A program made the position numbers and the translations under genes. The notes beneath the pieces were generated by a model that made no database searches, was not told the origin of the DNA, and was given only the letters and a program-made list of their open reading frames with translations. A stretch of 64,000 nucleotides of DNA from Eustoma russellianum (taxonomy: Eukaryota; Streptophyta; Magnoliopsida; Gentianales; Gentianaceae), in the NCBI GenBank assembly GCA_036186865.1, contig AP025057.1, positions 22,952,348 to 23,016,347 on the forward strand, in the 5' to 3' direction. Position 1 is the stretch's first letter, and each line of letters starts with the position of its first letter. Below, in pieces: positions 20,758 through 32,741 of this stretch.

Positions 20758-21659
20758 TGTTGTACCCCACCTAAAATAGTACGGTGTCTAGGGTTAGAAT
20801 GAAGTGATGCAATAGAACGATATTTCGGAAGGAAAATTTGGCTTTACCCACGTTTATTTCAATGTTAAAGGAAAATAGCATGCTACCCCAAAGTATGAAT
20901 TATGAAGCAAGTAAGTTGCCAAAATTTTTCCCAAAACTACTCAAATTTTGGCCTAGAAGGTTGGGGACATTAAGTGGAGTTTCTTTTACTACAAGCAACT
21001 AACCCTTGTTAGAAAACATGGAGAGTTATTCTAAGCAATTAAGTGTTCTACTAAATGAGATTTAAAAGGTAAAAAGGGGGAAAAGTATTCCTTTTTTCCC
21101 TCATTAAGGTCGCCGGGTAGAGGAGGCGAAAGGAGGCCACGTTTCGCTACAAAGGCTAACTACACACCTTAATTTCTTACTAAAACAATTATACAAAATA
21201 GTTATGCATGATGTAGTCACAATGTGACATTATTATAATGATATGTAACTCCTTAAAACTTCCTACAGAAATTGTGAAGCACATGGAGGGGAGAATTAGG
21301 GATCAAGGGTTTTGCTAGAGAATATTACCTCCAACTACCTAGTGACTTTTTCATTAAACATTCTAAAAAGTGACTCAAGCATAATGGAGGTGCTAAAGAC
21401 ATCTTAACCACCGAGTTTAAACCCATGATTAGTCCATGGTACTCTTTTAACCACAATAGTAAATAACTTGAGAAATAAGAAGGGGCAAGCAATTTAAGAA
21501 GTAAATGCACTTTGCGGGGGGGGGGGAGAAGACCCCTCTAACCGCCGGCTATCCTCTTGGAGGGAGCCAAGAGAACTTTATCATTAATCCTAGTCACTTT
21601 TGGCCTACCAACTTCAAATTTTGGAGAAAGTAGGTTTACATGATATTCATATGTATACC

Positions 21660-21682
21660 TATATATATATATAGTATTGGAC

Positions 21683-21729
<47 letters not shown>
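21660..21729. repeat. (TA)n microsatellite in LTR-X
   Basis: A short TA run (21660-21674) and a longer one (21687-21729), separated by a unique segment. Confidence 0.95.
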
Positions 21730-21730
<1 letters not shown>

Positions 21731-24700
21731 GTCATATTTATAGATTTTGGCTTATGAGGTAATAAGTGGCCTAAAGGATTTTAGTTCCATAAAAAGTGTA
21801 CTTAAAGGACAATAGTTGAAAATACACGTGAAACACGCATATATGCATAGTATATGAAAATTAAGATAGGGAAATGGATAAGCTATAATCATGGATAAAA
21901 TTGAACTCATATGTGTATAAGTGCACACACTTATATTTCGACCATGAGGCCTTATTGAGCAAATAATAGTCTCAAGACTCTTCATGCAACCCTAGAAAGA
22001 CAAACCATGATTAGGCCTTAAATGAGTACCACAATTGTGTCCATGCACATGAGGAATCTTTTTCCCTCCTCTCATAAAGAAGCCGCCGGCTATACCCTAA
22101 CCAAGGAGGCTTCTTTCTCCCTTCTTTTAACAAGAAGCCTCTTAATGCATTCTTAACTTATTTACTATCCAAGAGGGTACCAAAGAGAAAGAGATTTTTT
22201 TCCCCTTTTTCCTCAAGGAGTACGGCTAACATTAGCCAAGAGGTCTCATGAGGGACTTAAGACTACTTTTACTAAAAAGGGATCTCAACTGCTCACCTTA
22301 AATGCTTACAAAAGCAATACTATAAAGTAGTTTATGCATATAGTAGTCATACTATGATATTACTTAAGGTTGGATAGCTCACTAGAACCGTGAGTTACAA
22401 GAAAAGGGACGGAATTATGGGATCAACTTTACCATTAACCTCTTCCTCAACTACTTAGCAACTTTTCACTTAAACACCCTAAAAAAAGCTACTAAAGAAT
22501 GATGGAGCAATCCAAAGGGCTCCAACCGCCGTTTAACCATGGTGAAAGCCAAGAGTCACCTTAAGCCTTTACTATGGTTACTTTATCCTAATTACACATT
22601 AAAAGTAACTCAAGTTAGTAATGGTAGTAAGCCCTAATGAGAAGGAACCATGCAAAGGAAAAGTCTCTTCCTTCCTTAAGGTTCCAACGGCTAAACCCTT
22701 AGCCTAAGTGAAGAAAACTTTCTCCAAGAAAACCCTAGAACTCTCTCTTACTCTCAATCCTCAAGAATTCACAAAGAGCAAGAAACTTTTCCTCTCTTCT
22801 CCCCAAGACACACGGCTAAGTGGAATCAAGAAGGTGTAAGATTCATCCAAGCTCAAACTTGGTCTAGGTGAGTGCACTCTACATTCCTTAAGAAGGTTTT
22901 ATGTTTTACATGGTAAAGCTCACAAGATACTCTTGTTTCTTTTGGAAACCGTGACCTTCAAGAGGTCACTAGGTGAAGAATTTTGAAAAGCTAAGGAAGA
23001 TTGGCTCCTTCGCGAGTTAGAATCATCTCACCATCCAAGAATCACTTTGGTAAGACCATCTAAGCCTCAACCTAAGTTATATGTGTCATTAAAGAGTGGC
23101 TAACAAGGATTCCTACCCCCACAACCGTGTATGATAGGAAAAGGGTGGAAGGAGGCGGTTCTTATTCAACAAAGATTCAAGCAAGGCCTAAAATCTAAGA
23201 AAGGCAAGTACACTATAAATATTCATGACTTGTGTGTGAAAGTATGTGCTTGAATGGCTAGATGTTACTAAGTTTAATGTTAGATGTAAAATGCTAAGCT
23301 TGAAGCATGAAGTTTTCGGATTTCTAGGATAAGTTGCTTGCATGTATGAGATTTTCTTCAAAGGTGAGTTCTTTGCTCTTTTTAAGTATGAATATGATGT
23401 TAATCTAAGATGAATGTGGCAAAGTTCTCTTCTTTGACATGTAAGGGGGACGGTTGGATGAAAATGAGGGATAAATGTGGTTATTGTGATAGATTGTAAC
23501 TTGTGAGATAAAGGATGTGTACAAGATGTATGCTTTATGATTTTGGTGTCATATGTTCATGATGAAAATTAGATTTAAGCCTTTTCATGTGTGTGGAAAT
23601 GGTCTGTTTTAGGATATAGTACATATACACAAGATGTGCCAAGAATAGATTTTATTATGAACAAAAGGTGCAAGATCAAGGTGTGTTACGTGTAACCTTC
23701 AAACTGTTTTTGAAGTGATTTGTAGATGACCTTTAGAATGTATTAGACCCTGTAAAGTTTATGCTAAAAGGTGTATTTTATGATTAGTAAGTTATTTATG
23801 AAGAATAACGCAAGTTGGAATACTTTTAGTAAGGAAAGGTGACAAAATGGAAATTACTGGAACATGGCAGAATAATGTGACGTTTTGTATGACCTAGAAA
23901 GGGATCTTAGAAGTATCCATTTAATCTAATTTTTGGCATGATAATAGTGCTATGTATGTAGCAAATATGAGAGTTGGAATTTTGGTAAAAGAAGTTATGG
24001 TTTATTCTTAATGGAATTTTTAGTAAAACTGGTCTAGCTGGAATTACTGGACTGGGCAGAATATAAGTGACTTGTTGATGTGACCGAAAATGGACCTTAG
24101 AAATATGCAAATGGGCTGAGTTTTGGTAGGATACTAGCCCTATGTGTTTATTAAGTCTGTGAGTTGGAATTTTTCGAAAAAGGACTTATGGTTTGATCAC
24201 AATAAAATTCGTGGTAAAACTGGTCACCCCAGAAATCAGCATGTACCCGTTTTGGAAAAGTGAATAAATGACAGCTTTACAGTTATTATGTTACTCCGTA
24301 AACTTTATGATAATGGCTTAGGATATAGATGAGCACGTCCATGTAAATTAATCAGTCTGGAATAATTATTTTAAGGGGTAACTACCGAAGTAAATCGAGC
24401 GCTACTGAACTGGAAAACTGCGCCGAAATAATGGAACTAGTTGGAGACTTCGTTCTTGTGATTTAAGACTTGTTTAACCGGCTTAGGTTAATGAACTTTA
24501 TTTATTGGCATGTTAGCAGTATTTTTCCAGGCCTGGTCCAAATTAAATAAGTCTTATTGGGCTTGAAAGAAAGGTAAAGGTGGGTAAATGCACTCCTGGA
24601 TTCAGCAGTACCCTGTTTAGTAATTAAATAAATTAAGGGTCTTACACGTCTCGTAACGTTACCAAAATTATGTGGTGAATGGAAACGACACCCTTATGCA

Positions 24701-25035
24701 TATGTATGTTATGAAATCATGATGATGGGCCTAAATTACGAGGTTTATAGGCCGCGCAACAGAACGATAATTCTGGAAATTTTTCAGTCTGAGGAATAAG
24801 AATGTTACGTGTATGTATGTGATGCATTATGTCACGAATTGCATGGTACATGCCATACATTGCATCATCGTCATTAACATGATTTATGAAACTGGTTTTA
24901 TGAGAAAGAATGATGAAAAAGCGTTTTTAGAGAAAATATTCTGTTTTTAAAAGAACGCTTTCCATCGGTACTGTATGTTTCTGGCCAGCAGGACCCATTC
25001 ATATCTGGGGTTAATTGGTCTGATGATAATGATCG

Positions 25036-25235
25036 TTCAGACCCGGAGAGAATACACCTGACTATGATGATTATGACCATACATGCCCGGAGAGAATAGA
25101 CCTGGTTATGATGATTATGACCGTACATGCCCGGAAAGAATAGACCTGATGACTGTGACATGACCGTTTTCGGATCCGGAAATAATAGATTCGAAAGAAA
25201 GAATATGACCGCTTCAGATCCGGATAGAATAGATC
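25036..25235 (+). repeat. Degenerate ~46-bp tandem repeats in LTR-X
   Basis: Four to five units around the core CCGGAGAGAATAGACCTG, each followed by a GATGATTATGACCGTACATG-like segment. The - strand LTR-X copy carries its own version (about 33130-33360). Confidence 0.8.
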
Positions 25236-25408
25236 TGAACACTCTCTTGTTTTTATTGACGATGATGTTTTGAAAGAAAGAACGAAAGAACTTATCCTCG
25301 TTTTATCATGACGCATCACATGTGCATACTCATGCATGTTGCATTTAATGGTTCATCGAGTATTTAGTACATGTTACTTAGACTAAGATGTTATGACTTG
25401 GTAGCTCC

Positions 25409-25493
25409 TAAGTTATGATCTTTAATAAGTTATGATCTTTAGTAAGTTATGATCTTTGATAAGTTATGATCTTTGATAAGTTATGAGCTGGTT
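25409..25493 (+). repeat. 17-bp tandem repeat in LTR-X
   Basis: Five consecutive units of TAAGTTATGATCTTTRA, the last one degenerate. Confidence 0.9.
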
Positions 25494-25639
25494 ACTTACG
25501 AGTATTGGATAGAAGGTCAGGTATGGTTCTAAACTGAATTTTGGGGTTCGGTTCTTGTATGTACTTTCCATTTAATTCACGATTATTTATGGTTTACTTG
25601 CTGGTGACATTGTCACTCACCCCCTTATTTTTCCTCCCA

Positions 25640-25723
25640 GAACCCGTAGGAAATAAGGCCGAATGGATCGAAGATGAACCTAGGGTTCCTTATCCGTATA
25701 AGAACGAGAGGAGGGTGATTTAA
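25640..25723 (+). CDS. Short acidic reading frame in LTR-X, behind a 3'-splice-site-like sequence
   Basis: Immediately after a pyrimidine tract ending CCTCCCAG the frame reads EPVGNKAEWIEDEPRV and then a basic end, stopping at 25721-25723. It lies about 300 bp before the LTR end. The open frame extends upstream to 25541 (with a hydrophobic stretch). In the other LTR-X copy, however, the pyrimidine tract differs by one base, so the upstream part may not belong. Related peptides occur at the same place in LTR-Y copies and the chromovirus LTR. No known domain. It could be a terminal exon, a stand-alone micropeptide, or coincidence. Confidence 0.35.
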   Translation, partial: EPVGNKAEWIEDEPRVPYPYKNERRVI

Positions 25724-26027
25724 GGATTTCTGCTATGATGGAAGTGATCGATGAACTTTTATGAAATTATGCTGGAAACATTTACTTTTGGATTCCCGGA
25801 TTTTGCAAACTTGATTGTAAGACTGATGATAGTTGCTTAGACTCTTTTATTTTAAAAAGTTTTTATCCTGCCTCGGTTTTGCTTACCTGTTGGCGTGTAA
25901 GCATGATAGTCCACATATTTTATTCTGGACTGTGATATGTTATGGATTGACGCCTGGTACTATCCGTAGTGAAGTACGGCGGGCGCACCGTATCTGGCTA
26001 GGCCGGGGTGCGGGGCGCTACACTAAA

Positions 26028-27318
26028 GGTATACGAAAAAAACTTACATTAAGGAAATTGGAATCAACTTCAAACAAGGTAAGACTATTGCTTTTAAATC
26101 AAATGAATACGTCTCTACTTCTTCCGATCACGTAGATGACAGTGATGCTGAATCAGACAATGATGATCTAATACTATTGGCTAAAGGTTTGAGAAAATTA
26201 TAAGAAAGTCATTTAAGAACAAACCTAAGGCTATTTCGATTAAAAGAAATAAAAATAAAATTAATGACAAGGATGTAAAGTGCTATGAATGTGGGAAACT
26301 TGGAGACTTGTCATATGACTGCTCTAACAAGGACAAACAAACGAACAAACACCTTGACAAGGATCGAATCAAAACTAGACTCGTCTCAGAACCTAAACAA
26401 AGGAGAAGAGCCCTCAAAGCCTCCGCTTGGATTGATTCATCCGACTCTGAGACTGATAATACAGAAGAAGAAACGGCATAAGTATGCTTTGCATCCAAAG
26501 CATCAAACGAGGTATCTTCTGATTCTAACTCTGATTCTGAACCTTCATATGATGATTTATTTAGTCAATATTTAGAATTGCATAAATTCACAAAGACTCT
26601 CGCAAAAGAAAAGAAACGGTTAATTGAAGACAAAAAGTTGTTAGAATCATCTAACACAAACCTTGTTGCTCAATTAAACGATTCAAAAGAAGAGTCGTCC
26701 TGCATAATTAATGCATTAAAATCAGAGGTCACATCATTAACAACACAAAACCATGAAATGAAATCCAAGATTTCAAACTTGAAATCAAGGAATATAGATC
26801 TAGAAAAAACGATGAAACAGTTTGACACAGGTACAAACATGCTAGATCGCATCATTTCTTCACAAAAGCATGATAGTGACAAAACCAGATTAGGATACGT
26901 TGAGAAAAACGAGACGTTAAATAAATCAACCAAATTCGTTCAGTCTACGAAAATAGATGCAACCAAGATATATGTGGCATCTAAGAAGACGCCTAGACCC
27001 CCTCTTTCTTCACCTCATCATGCTTCTTCTTCATATCATACAAGATATAATTATGTGCCTTATAGATATGAGAAGAAACCATTGATGCATACACGAAATT
27101 CATTCCATGCATCTAGATCATGCACTATGCACACAAACACAAGAATATATCAAAGACGACAACTATACAATGTTCACAATGGAATTCTCGGTCCAAGGCC
27201 AATTCCAATCTCACCTCATGTCTACCATATTGCTTCTTCATCTACATTCTTACCATTTGTAAGACCGAGAAAGGTCACCCAAGTATGGGTACCGAAAGGT
27301 ACTTTTACAAAGGGGTGA
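26028..27318 (+). pseudogene. Copia-1 gag, C-terminal part (zinc knuckle and coiled coil)
   Basis: After LTR-X the frame resumes with the acidic linker (DSDAESDNDD). The zinc knuckle follows near 26281: CYECGKLGDLSYDC, in which Asp stands where the CCHC motif has His. Copia-3 keeps the His. A long Lys/Glu/Asn-rich stretch (26578-26960) with heptad-like spacing predicts a coiled coil. A basic C-terminal region ends VWVPKGTFTKG with a stop at 27316. Frameshifts occur around 26200 and 26460-26578. Confidence 0.8.
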
Positions 27319-27373
27319 AGAACTAACTCGTAAGGACCCAAAGTAGAAAGGGTACCTAAATCATTGTTACACA

Positions 27374-27697
27374 TTGCAGGGAACAAATACATCTAAAGGT
27401 ACATCAATCAAGTGGTTCCTTGACAGTGGTTGCTTGAGACACATAACAGGTGATCCGAGCTTGTTCACAAAGTTGAAAAAGGTAATAAAGGGTGGATTGG
27501 TGACCTTTGGAGACAACAACGAAGGAAGAATCATCGGAAAAGATACAATCGGAAGACCAAGCACTCTTCAAATCTCAGATGTTTTCTTGGTAAGTAGTCT
27601 ATCCTATAATTTGCTTAGCATCTCACAGTTTCTTGATAACGGCTTTCATGTGTGTTTCACTCACCCATATTGCAACATAGTAAATAAAAACGGATAA
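27374..27697 (+). pseudogene. Copia-1 protease region
   Basis: WFLDSGCLRHITGDPSLF contains the catalytic D-S-G of the retropepsin-like copia protease and the conserved RH.TGD that follows. The rest (FGDNNEGRIIGKDTIG, LVSSLSYNLLSISQFLDNGF) matches the protease to GAG-pre-integrase transition. It ends at a TAA (27695). In the live element this enzyme cuts the gag-pol polyprotein. Confidence 0.85.
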
Positions 27698-27759
27698 ACG
27701 GTATTAAAAGAAAAAAGGGAAGAAAATATTTTTACACTTTCTGTGGATGACATGTTAGA

Positions 27760-28880
27760 CGCTAAAGTTAAATGTTTTATGTCAAATGAACCTACATAAA
27801 TTTGTTGCATAGGCGATTAAGACACATTCACATCTTAACGCTTGAAAAACTTCAACGAAAGAATTTAGTACAAGGATTGCCTAAACTTGATTTAGAAAAC
27901 TTTCAGTTGTGTGAATCTTGTATTAAAGGCAAACAAACACGCGAGTGACTTAAATCTAAAAATGAAATTAGCACGTCTAGAGTTTTAGAATTACTACACA
28001 TTCATTTGTTTGGTCCTAGTCGTACTAGGAGTCTTGGTGGATGTCATTATGCATGTGTTACCGTTGACGATTTTTCTCGCTATACATGGACTTTATTTCT
28101 TGCGAATAAAGATGATAGTGCCGTTGAGATTGCTAAACTAATAAAACAACTTGAAAATGAATATGGTTTGAGTGAAAAAGATTACAAGCGATAGAGACGG
28201 TGAATTTAAAAACAAGGACATGATTGCGTTTTACAAAGAAAAAGGTATTAAACACGAGTTTTCGCCACCTAGGACACCATAATTAAATGGTGTAGTAGAA
28301 AAAAAGAATAGTACACTACAAGAAATCGCTAGAACCATGTTGTGTGAAAATAAGTTGCCTAGATTTTTGCGGGCGGAAGCCGTAAATTGTGCATGCTATA
28401 TAGTTAATTGTTTGTCGATTAGAAAGAAAATAAATAAAACTCCTTATAAAATAGTAAATGATAGCATGCCCAAAATTGATTACGTTCGTGTGTTCAGTTG
28501 TAAATGCTTTGTTTTGAATATAAAGGATAATTTAGATAAATTTGAATCCAAATCAATTGAATGCATCTTTGTTGGATATTCTGTGAATTCTAAGGCATAT
28601 AGATGTTATGATTCTATCACGAGACAAATTTTAGAATCTATTCATGTGAAGTTTAATGAATTTGGTGAGTTTGAAAAAGATAAAGAATGTGATGATGATT
28701 TTGAACTAAAGCCCATGTTAGATGATATAGAAGAGAATGTCGTACATGATGAATCTAACACACTAGAAATGCATGATCACTTGGAAATGCATGAGAACTT
28801 AGAGAATAATCAACCAAGATGGCATAGGAATCATCCAAACGACCTTATTATAAGCGATATAACTCAAGGTGCCCGATGAC
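27760..28880 (+). pseudogene. Copia-1 integrase
   Basis: The GAG-pre-integrase segment at about 27800-27945 has LRHIHILTLEKL and CESCIKGKQTR, with His/Cys zinc ligands partly kept. The core starts with HIHLFGPSRTRSLGG and VTVDDFSRYTWTLF (first Asp), then a frameshift near 28185 and SDRDGEF (second Asp, 28189-28209). A stop in the PRTP*LNG region is followed by GVVEKKN (Glu). The C-terminal domain runs to 28879 (FGCKCFV-like, IFVGYSVNSKAYRCYD). DD35E residues are all visible across the breaks. Confidence 0.85.
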
Positions 28881-28959
28881 GTAGAAGAATAAATCCGGAT
28901 GAAATAAACCAATTTCATGCTATGATATCCAAAATTGATCCTAAGAACATTTTTGATGC

Positions 28960-29835
28960 TTTGAATGGTTCTTCTTGGATTGATGCTATGCATGATGAAT
29001 TAAATCAATTCACAAGAAATGATTTATGGGATTTAGTGCCACGACCACAAGATAAGACAATAATAGGCACAAAGTGAGTCTTTAGAAATAAAATGAATGA
29101 AGAAGGTAAAGTTGTTAGAAATAAGGATAAACTTGTAGCACAAGGATATAATCAAGAAGAAGGAATAGACTACGACGAAACATTTGCACCCGTAGCATGT
29201 TTAGAAGCCATACGACTATTACTTGCTATTGCTTGCATGAAGGATTTTAAACTCTATCAAATGGACGTAAAAAGTGCACTTTTAAATGGCTTTATACAAG
29301 AAGAAGTATACGTGAAGTAACCACCCGGTTTTGAAGATTTGAAATATCCTGATCACATGTACAAATTTAAAAAGGCACTATATGGTCTAAAACAAGCACC
29401 TAGAGCTTGGTATGATCGTTTGCCACTTTTCTTTTAGAAAACGAATTTAAAAGAGGCACCATAGATAGCACCTTATTCTTGAAACAAGATAACTCAGATT
29501 TACTAATTATTCAAATTTATGTTGATGACATTATATTTGGATTTACATCTCATAAACTTGTTGAAGAATTTGAAATTTGCATGAAATCCGAATTTGAAAT
29601 GTCTATGGTTGGTGAATTGAATTACTTTCTTGGATTGCAAATTAAACAAACTAGTAAAGTAATCCATATAAGTCAAGTCAAATATGTGAAAGACATGGTT
29701 AAAAAGTTCAATTTTGAGAACTTGAAACCATCCCCCACCCCTATGAGTGTCACCACTAAACTAGATAAAGATGAAAATGGAAAAGACTTTGATAATATTT
29801 TGCATAGGTCTATGATTGGCTCTTTTCTTTATCTA
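28960..29835 (+). pseudogene. Copia-1 reverse transcriptase, C-terminally cut
   Basis: Begins WIDAMHDELNQFTRNDLWDLVP, then KLVAQGYNQEEGIDYDETFAPVA and YQMDVKSALLNGF (first catalytic Asp). A stop interrupts VYVK*PPGF, then ALYGLKQAPRAWYDRL, a frameshift, and YVDDIIFGFTS (YVDD box) at about 29518. It is lost after SMIGSFLYL, where the microsatellite starts. The DIIFG motif is common in plant copia lineages such as SIRE and Tork. RNase H is missing. Confidence 0.88.
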
Positions 29836-29880
29836 TACAGATATATCTATGTGTGTGTGTGTGTGTATGTGTATGTATGA
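29836..29880. repeat. TA/TG microsatellite at the Copia-1 / LINE-e junction
   Basis: A short TA-rich start followed by (TG)n with TATG units. Confidence 0.85.
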
Positions 29881-30343
29881 TTTATTTCAGTCCGCGTTGT
29901 AGAAATATAGATTTGGAGGTAGACTCTCTTGGAGTTATGGATTATGTTTGCCATCACTGTGATGCTCGGTTGAGTTCTTTTCTTTAGTTGGGCGGTGATA
30001 CCATCTGACATATTCCACGTCAGACTAATATGGTGGTGCATATGTTGGCTCGGCATGGGCAGCTCCATCTTGGTTTCATTTCATTTAAGAGATACGTGGA
30101 TCTACTATCAATCATTAAAGCTACTATACATACAGATGCATCTACATCATATTTGCGTACGTGACGGTCTATTGTATCCTTTACAGCTAAAGCACTTGGA
30201 TAGTTGCCTATGTCATGGCGTGGCACAGGCAACTCAGTTCACACTACTGGCTTGCTTCCTCTAATCATTTCCTCGCACAATTCTTCAGGCTGCATCATAT
30301 TTACAACAAACATATCGCACGACGTTATCCAAGACACATCATT
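29881..30343 (+). mobile_element. LINE-e, upstream piece (RNase H end)
   Basis: Translates, across two stops, as IDLEVDSLGVMDY and PRQTNMVVHMLARHG, the last part of a LINE RNase H domain. Broken 3' UTR follows. It is interrupted at 30343 by Copia-2. The rest of this LINE appears at 51342-51665. Confidence 0.7.
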
Positions 30344-32376
30344 TGTAGGACATGTATAGCACCACTAGAAGGGGGTTTGAATAGTGGGTGCAGAAAATCG
30401 GTTTTTAAAATTTTTGTTACCAATTACTCACTTCTGAAAACAAATTCTGTTTTCAGATCCTGTTTTTGATTATCTGAATGATCAGGTTATATACCTCCAA
30501 AAATCATGAAATTTGGTGACAATTTACTCTCAGATGTTATGAATGTGTCATAAATATTTCAGATTAAAATTCAAAGTGTAAGGCCTTAAAAACTGTTTTT
30601 ACTCAGACTCTGTCAATTTGTTAGAAACTGTTCCTTAAAACGAAAAATTTATTCCTATTTAATGACAACTCTACATGGTCTAAAAATTTTATGGAATGCC
30701 TTTAGGATGTATACTTTAAAGGGTTGAAACATTTTTCCAAAATTCCTTTAGTAAGTATATCAACCACGTTGATGTTCTCAAACATTGCAGATCTGAAAAA
30801 TCAAATTGCAGTAGTCTCAGAAGTATAAACGTTTGGATGACATATACTTATGGAAATTCGATGAAACTCTTCCCAAATGAAACCTTAAACCTTTGGCTAT
30901 GTTTTTGCAAAGTTTGATGATTTTTGAAAAATGTTTGCTATTTTTACCGTGGCTAAGAAAACATGCAGAAAACAGAAACTGAAAGTAAAAGTGTTGAAAT
31001 GTAAGAACACCGAGATTTTTATACTAGTTCGGCCAAATTGACCTACTCCAGTCTTCGAGGACACCTTCCTCGGTATTCAATAAACGCAAAAACACCTTAT
31101 GACAAGGGTGGCTGGAGTTATGCACCAACTCCTTCAATATCCATCCTTGTACAATGAACAAACAAAAACAACCAACACAAATACCACCACCACATTAATT
31201 GAGGTATGATCACACCTTGATCAACCTTGTACAAGAATGGAATGTATATGGATGGTAAAATCAAAGCCTATAAAGAATTTAGAATGTAAGAATGATAGGC
31301 TTGAGGCTATGAGCAAGAGAAGAAAATAAGAGTAGAAGAGAAGTGTTGCTTGAACTTGCTTGAATATGAACTTGAGGCTTGCATTGTCTCGAACACCTTG
31401 CCTCCTTTTATAGGTGTGATGGACACCTCTATCTGCTGAATTCTTCCTTGAAATTTTTCTTGAATACCCTTAGAGGATGCCTTGTATAGCTTTATGATAC
31501 AACCTTGCTTACTTGGTGAAATATGATTGGACAAACAATGTGTCTTCGCCTATTTTTCACTCTATGATAATGCTTTCATTTTCCACATTGGTACTAATAA
31601 TATGACATGGAAATTTATCATAAAAATCTGAAACACATGTCAAAAATCAAGTGTGTTAATTGAAAAATCAATCAAGATGTGATTGCCCCTCATTTTTGAA
31701 AGAAATTTGAGGACAAATTATGCCAAAATTCGGCCACAATATCCATGTGCTAAAAACTTCTGCACTTTGTCCGAATTTGAATCCTTTCCTTGTGTGTCTT
31801 GGCCTTCTTCAATGCCACCAATCACTTCTGACCATCCTTCACCAATCAAAGTGACAAACAAGCACTACCTAAGCTCCAAATAGGATGAAAATGGTGTGTA
31901 TATATTCATCTCCCATGTGCTGAAATTCTTTTATGAAATTTGTTAAATAATAGTGCAATATCTTCACACATAGGGTAAAATTCAATCAACCCATAGACTT
32001 TTTCTCAATAATGCTCCAATGTGACTTAGATGTGTAAAAAGTGTCTAGATATATGTTGCAAACAATGTAAAATGTCCCATGTAATGTAAGTGTAAAAATT
32101 CGAATTTTTGACTTCCTTCGATTACGCGATTTTTCTCCAATTAGTCTCAAACATCTTAAACATGTAAAATATGTTATGTCACACATAATATACACAATAT
32201 AAAGTGTAATTTTAGCTCCAACAGCAGCGATAAAAATTGGCCATGTGGTGGAAAAGTTTGAATTTGAATTTTCAACAAATCAAGGCAAATTGTAGGTAAT
32301 TGATATGTGTAAAGATGGTATGACTTTGGGGCAGATATATACATGTGGTGCACGGAAATGTTTGAGCTTTTGGTGT
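30344..32376 (-). repeat. Copia-2 3' LTR, terminal (3') piece
   Basis: Low end TGTAGGA, then the complement of the copia LTR end (CACTAGAAGGGGGTTTGAAT). Aligns with 48723 to about 50680 of the 5' LTR. Cut at 32376 by LTR-X. About 168 bp of LTR present in the 5' copy are missing between here and the other piece at 44719. Confidence 0.85.
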
Positions 32377-32681
32377 AGCACCCTGCACCGGCTCGCTCGC
32401 GTATGGTGCGCCGCCGTACTTCACTACGGAGAGTATCAGGCGTCGGTTCATATCATATCATAATCCATAACAAAGTATATGGACTTTTCTGCTTACACAT
32501 CATCAAGTAAGCAAAAACTGAGGCAGAATAAAAACTTTAAATAAAAACATGCCAAATATTCATAACATCGTCTACATCCATGTCCACAAAATAAAAGAGA
32601 TGTCCAAATTAAAATCCCATCATAAGTTCGTCAAATATAAATCATCATACCAAGGTCCTGCGGCTATCCTCTCTCGCACGC

Positions 32682-32741
32682 CTATGGATAGGGAACCCTA
32701 GGCTCGTCATCGATCCACTCGACCCTGTTTCCTGCAGGCTC
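32682..32741 (-). CDS. Short acidic reading frame in LTR-X fragment
   Basis: EPAGNRVEWIDDEPRVPYP then stop. Against the + copy (25640 on) I count 13 base differences over 21 codons: ten at third positions, three at second, none at first. The preceding pyrimidine tract is one base shorter than in the + copy. Confidence 0.35.
   Translation of the reverse strand, partial: EPAGNRVEWIDDEPRVPYP

Larger units (their letters stand above)
20758..26022 (+). mobile_element. LTR-X: 5.27-kb solo LTR inserted in Copia-1 gag
   Basis: Starts TGTTGTACCCC and ends GGGGCGCTACA, i.e. TG...CA ends. It is flanked by CTAGA (20753-20757) and CTAAA (26023-26027), a 5-bp target duplication with one change. Gag coding resumes on the far side in the position expected from Copia-3. 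No gag or pol is seen inside. A - strand partial copy of its last 2.1 kb lies at 32377-34481. It shares end sequence and an acidic short frame with the chromovirus LTR and LTR-Y, which suggests a Ty3/gypsy LTR. Its length is unusual. Confidence 0.75.
16224..29835 (+). mobile_element. Copia-1: Ty1/copia retrotransposon, interrupted twice, 3' end missing
   Basis: 5' LTR 16224-20098 (TGTTAAG...CCTACA), primer-binding site at 20101, gag, protease, integrase and RT to about 29835. RNase H and the 3' LTR are gone: the RT is cut at a TG/TA microsatellite followed by LINE-e. A Pack-MULE sits in the LTR and a solo LTR (LTR-X) in gag. Removing the Pack-MULE and one target duplication leaves an LTR of about 2.69 kb, matching the 2,706-bp LTR of Copia-3. 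Confidence 0.9.

Noticed and set aside
25541..25639. Extension of the acidic LTR-X frame upstream to an ATG with a hydrophobic stretch
   Set aside because: The other LTR-X copy has a one-base difference in the pyrimidine tract that breaks this frame, so only the part after the AG is supported.
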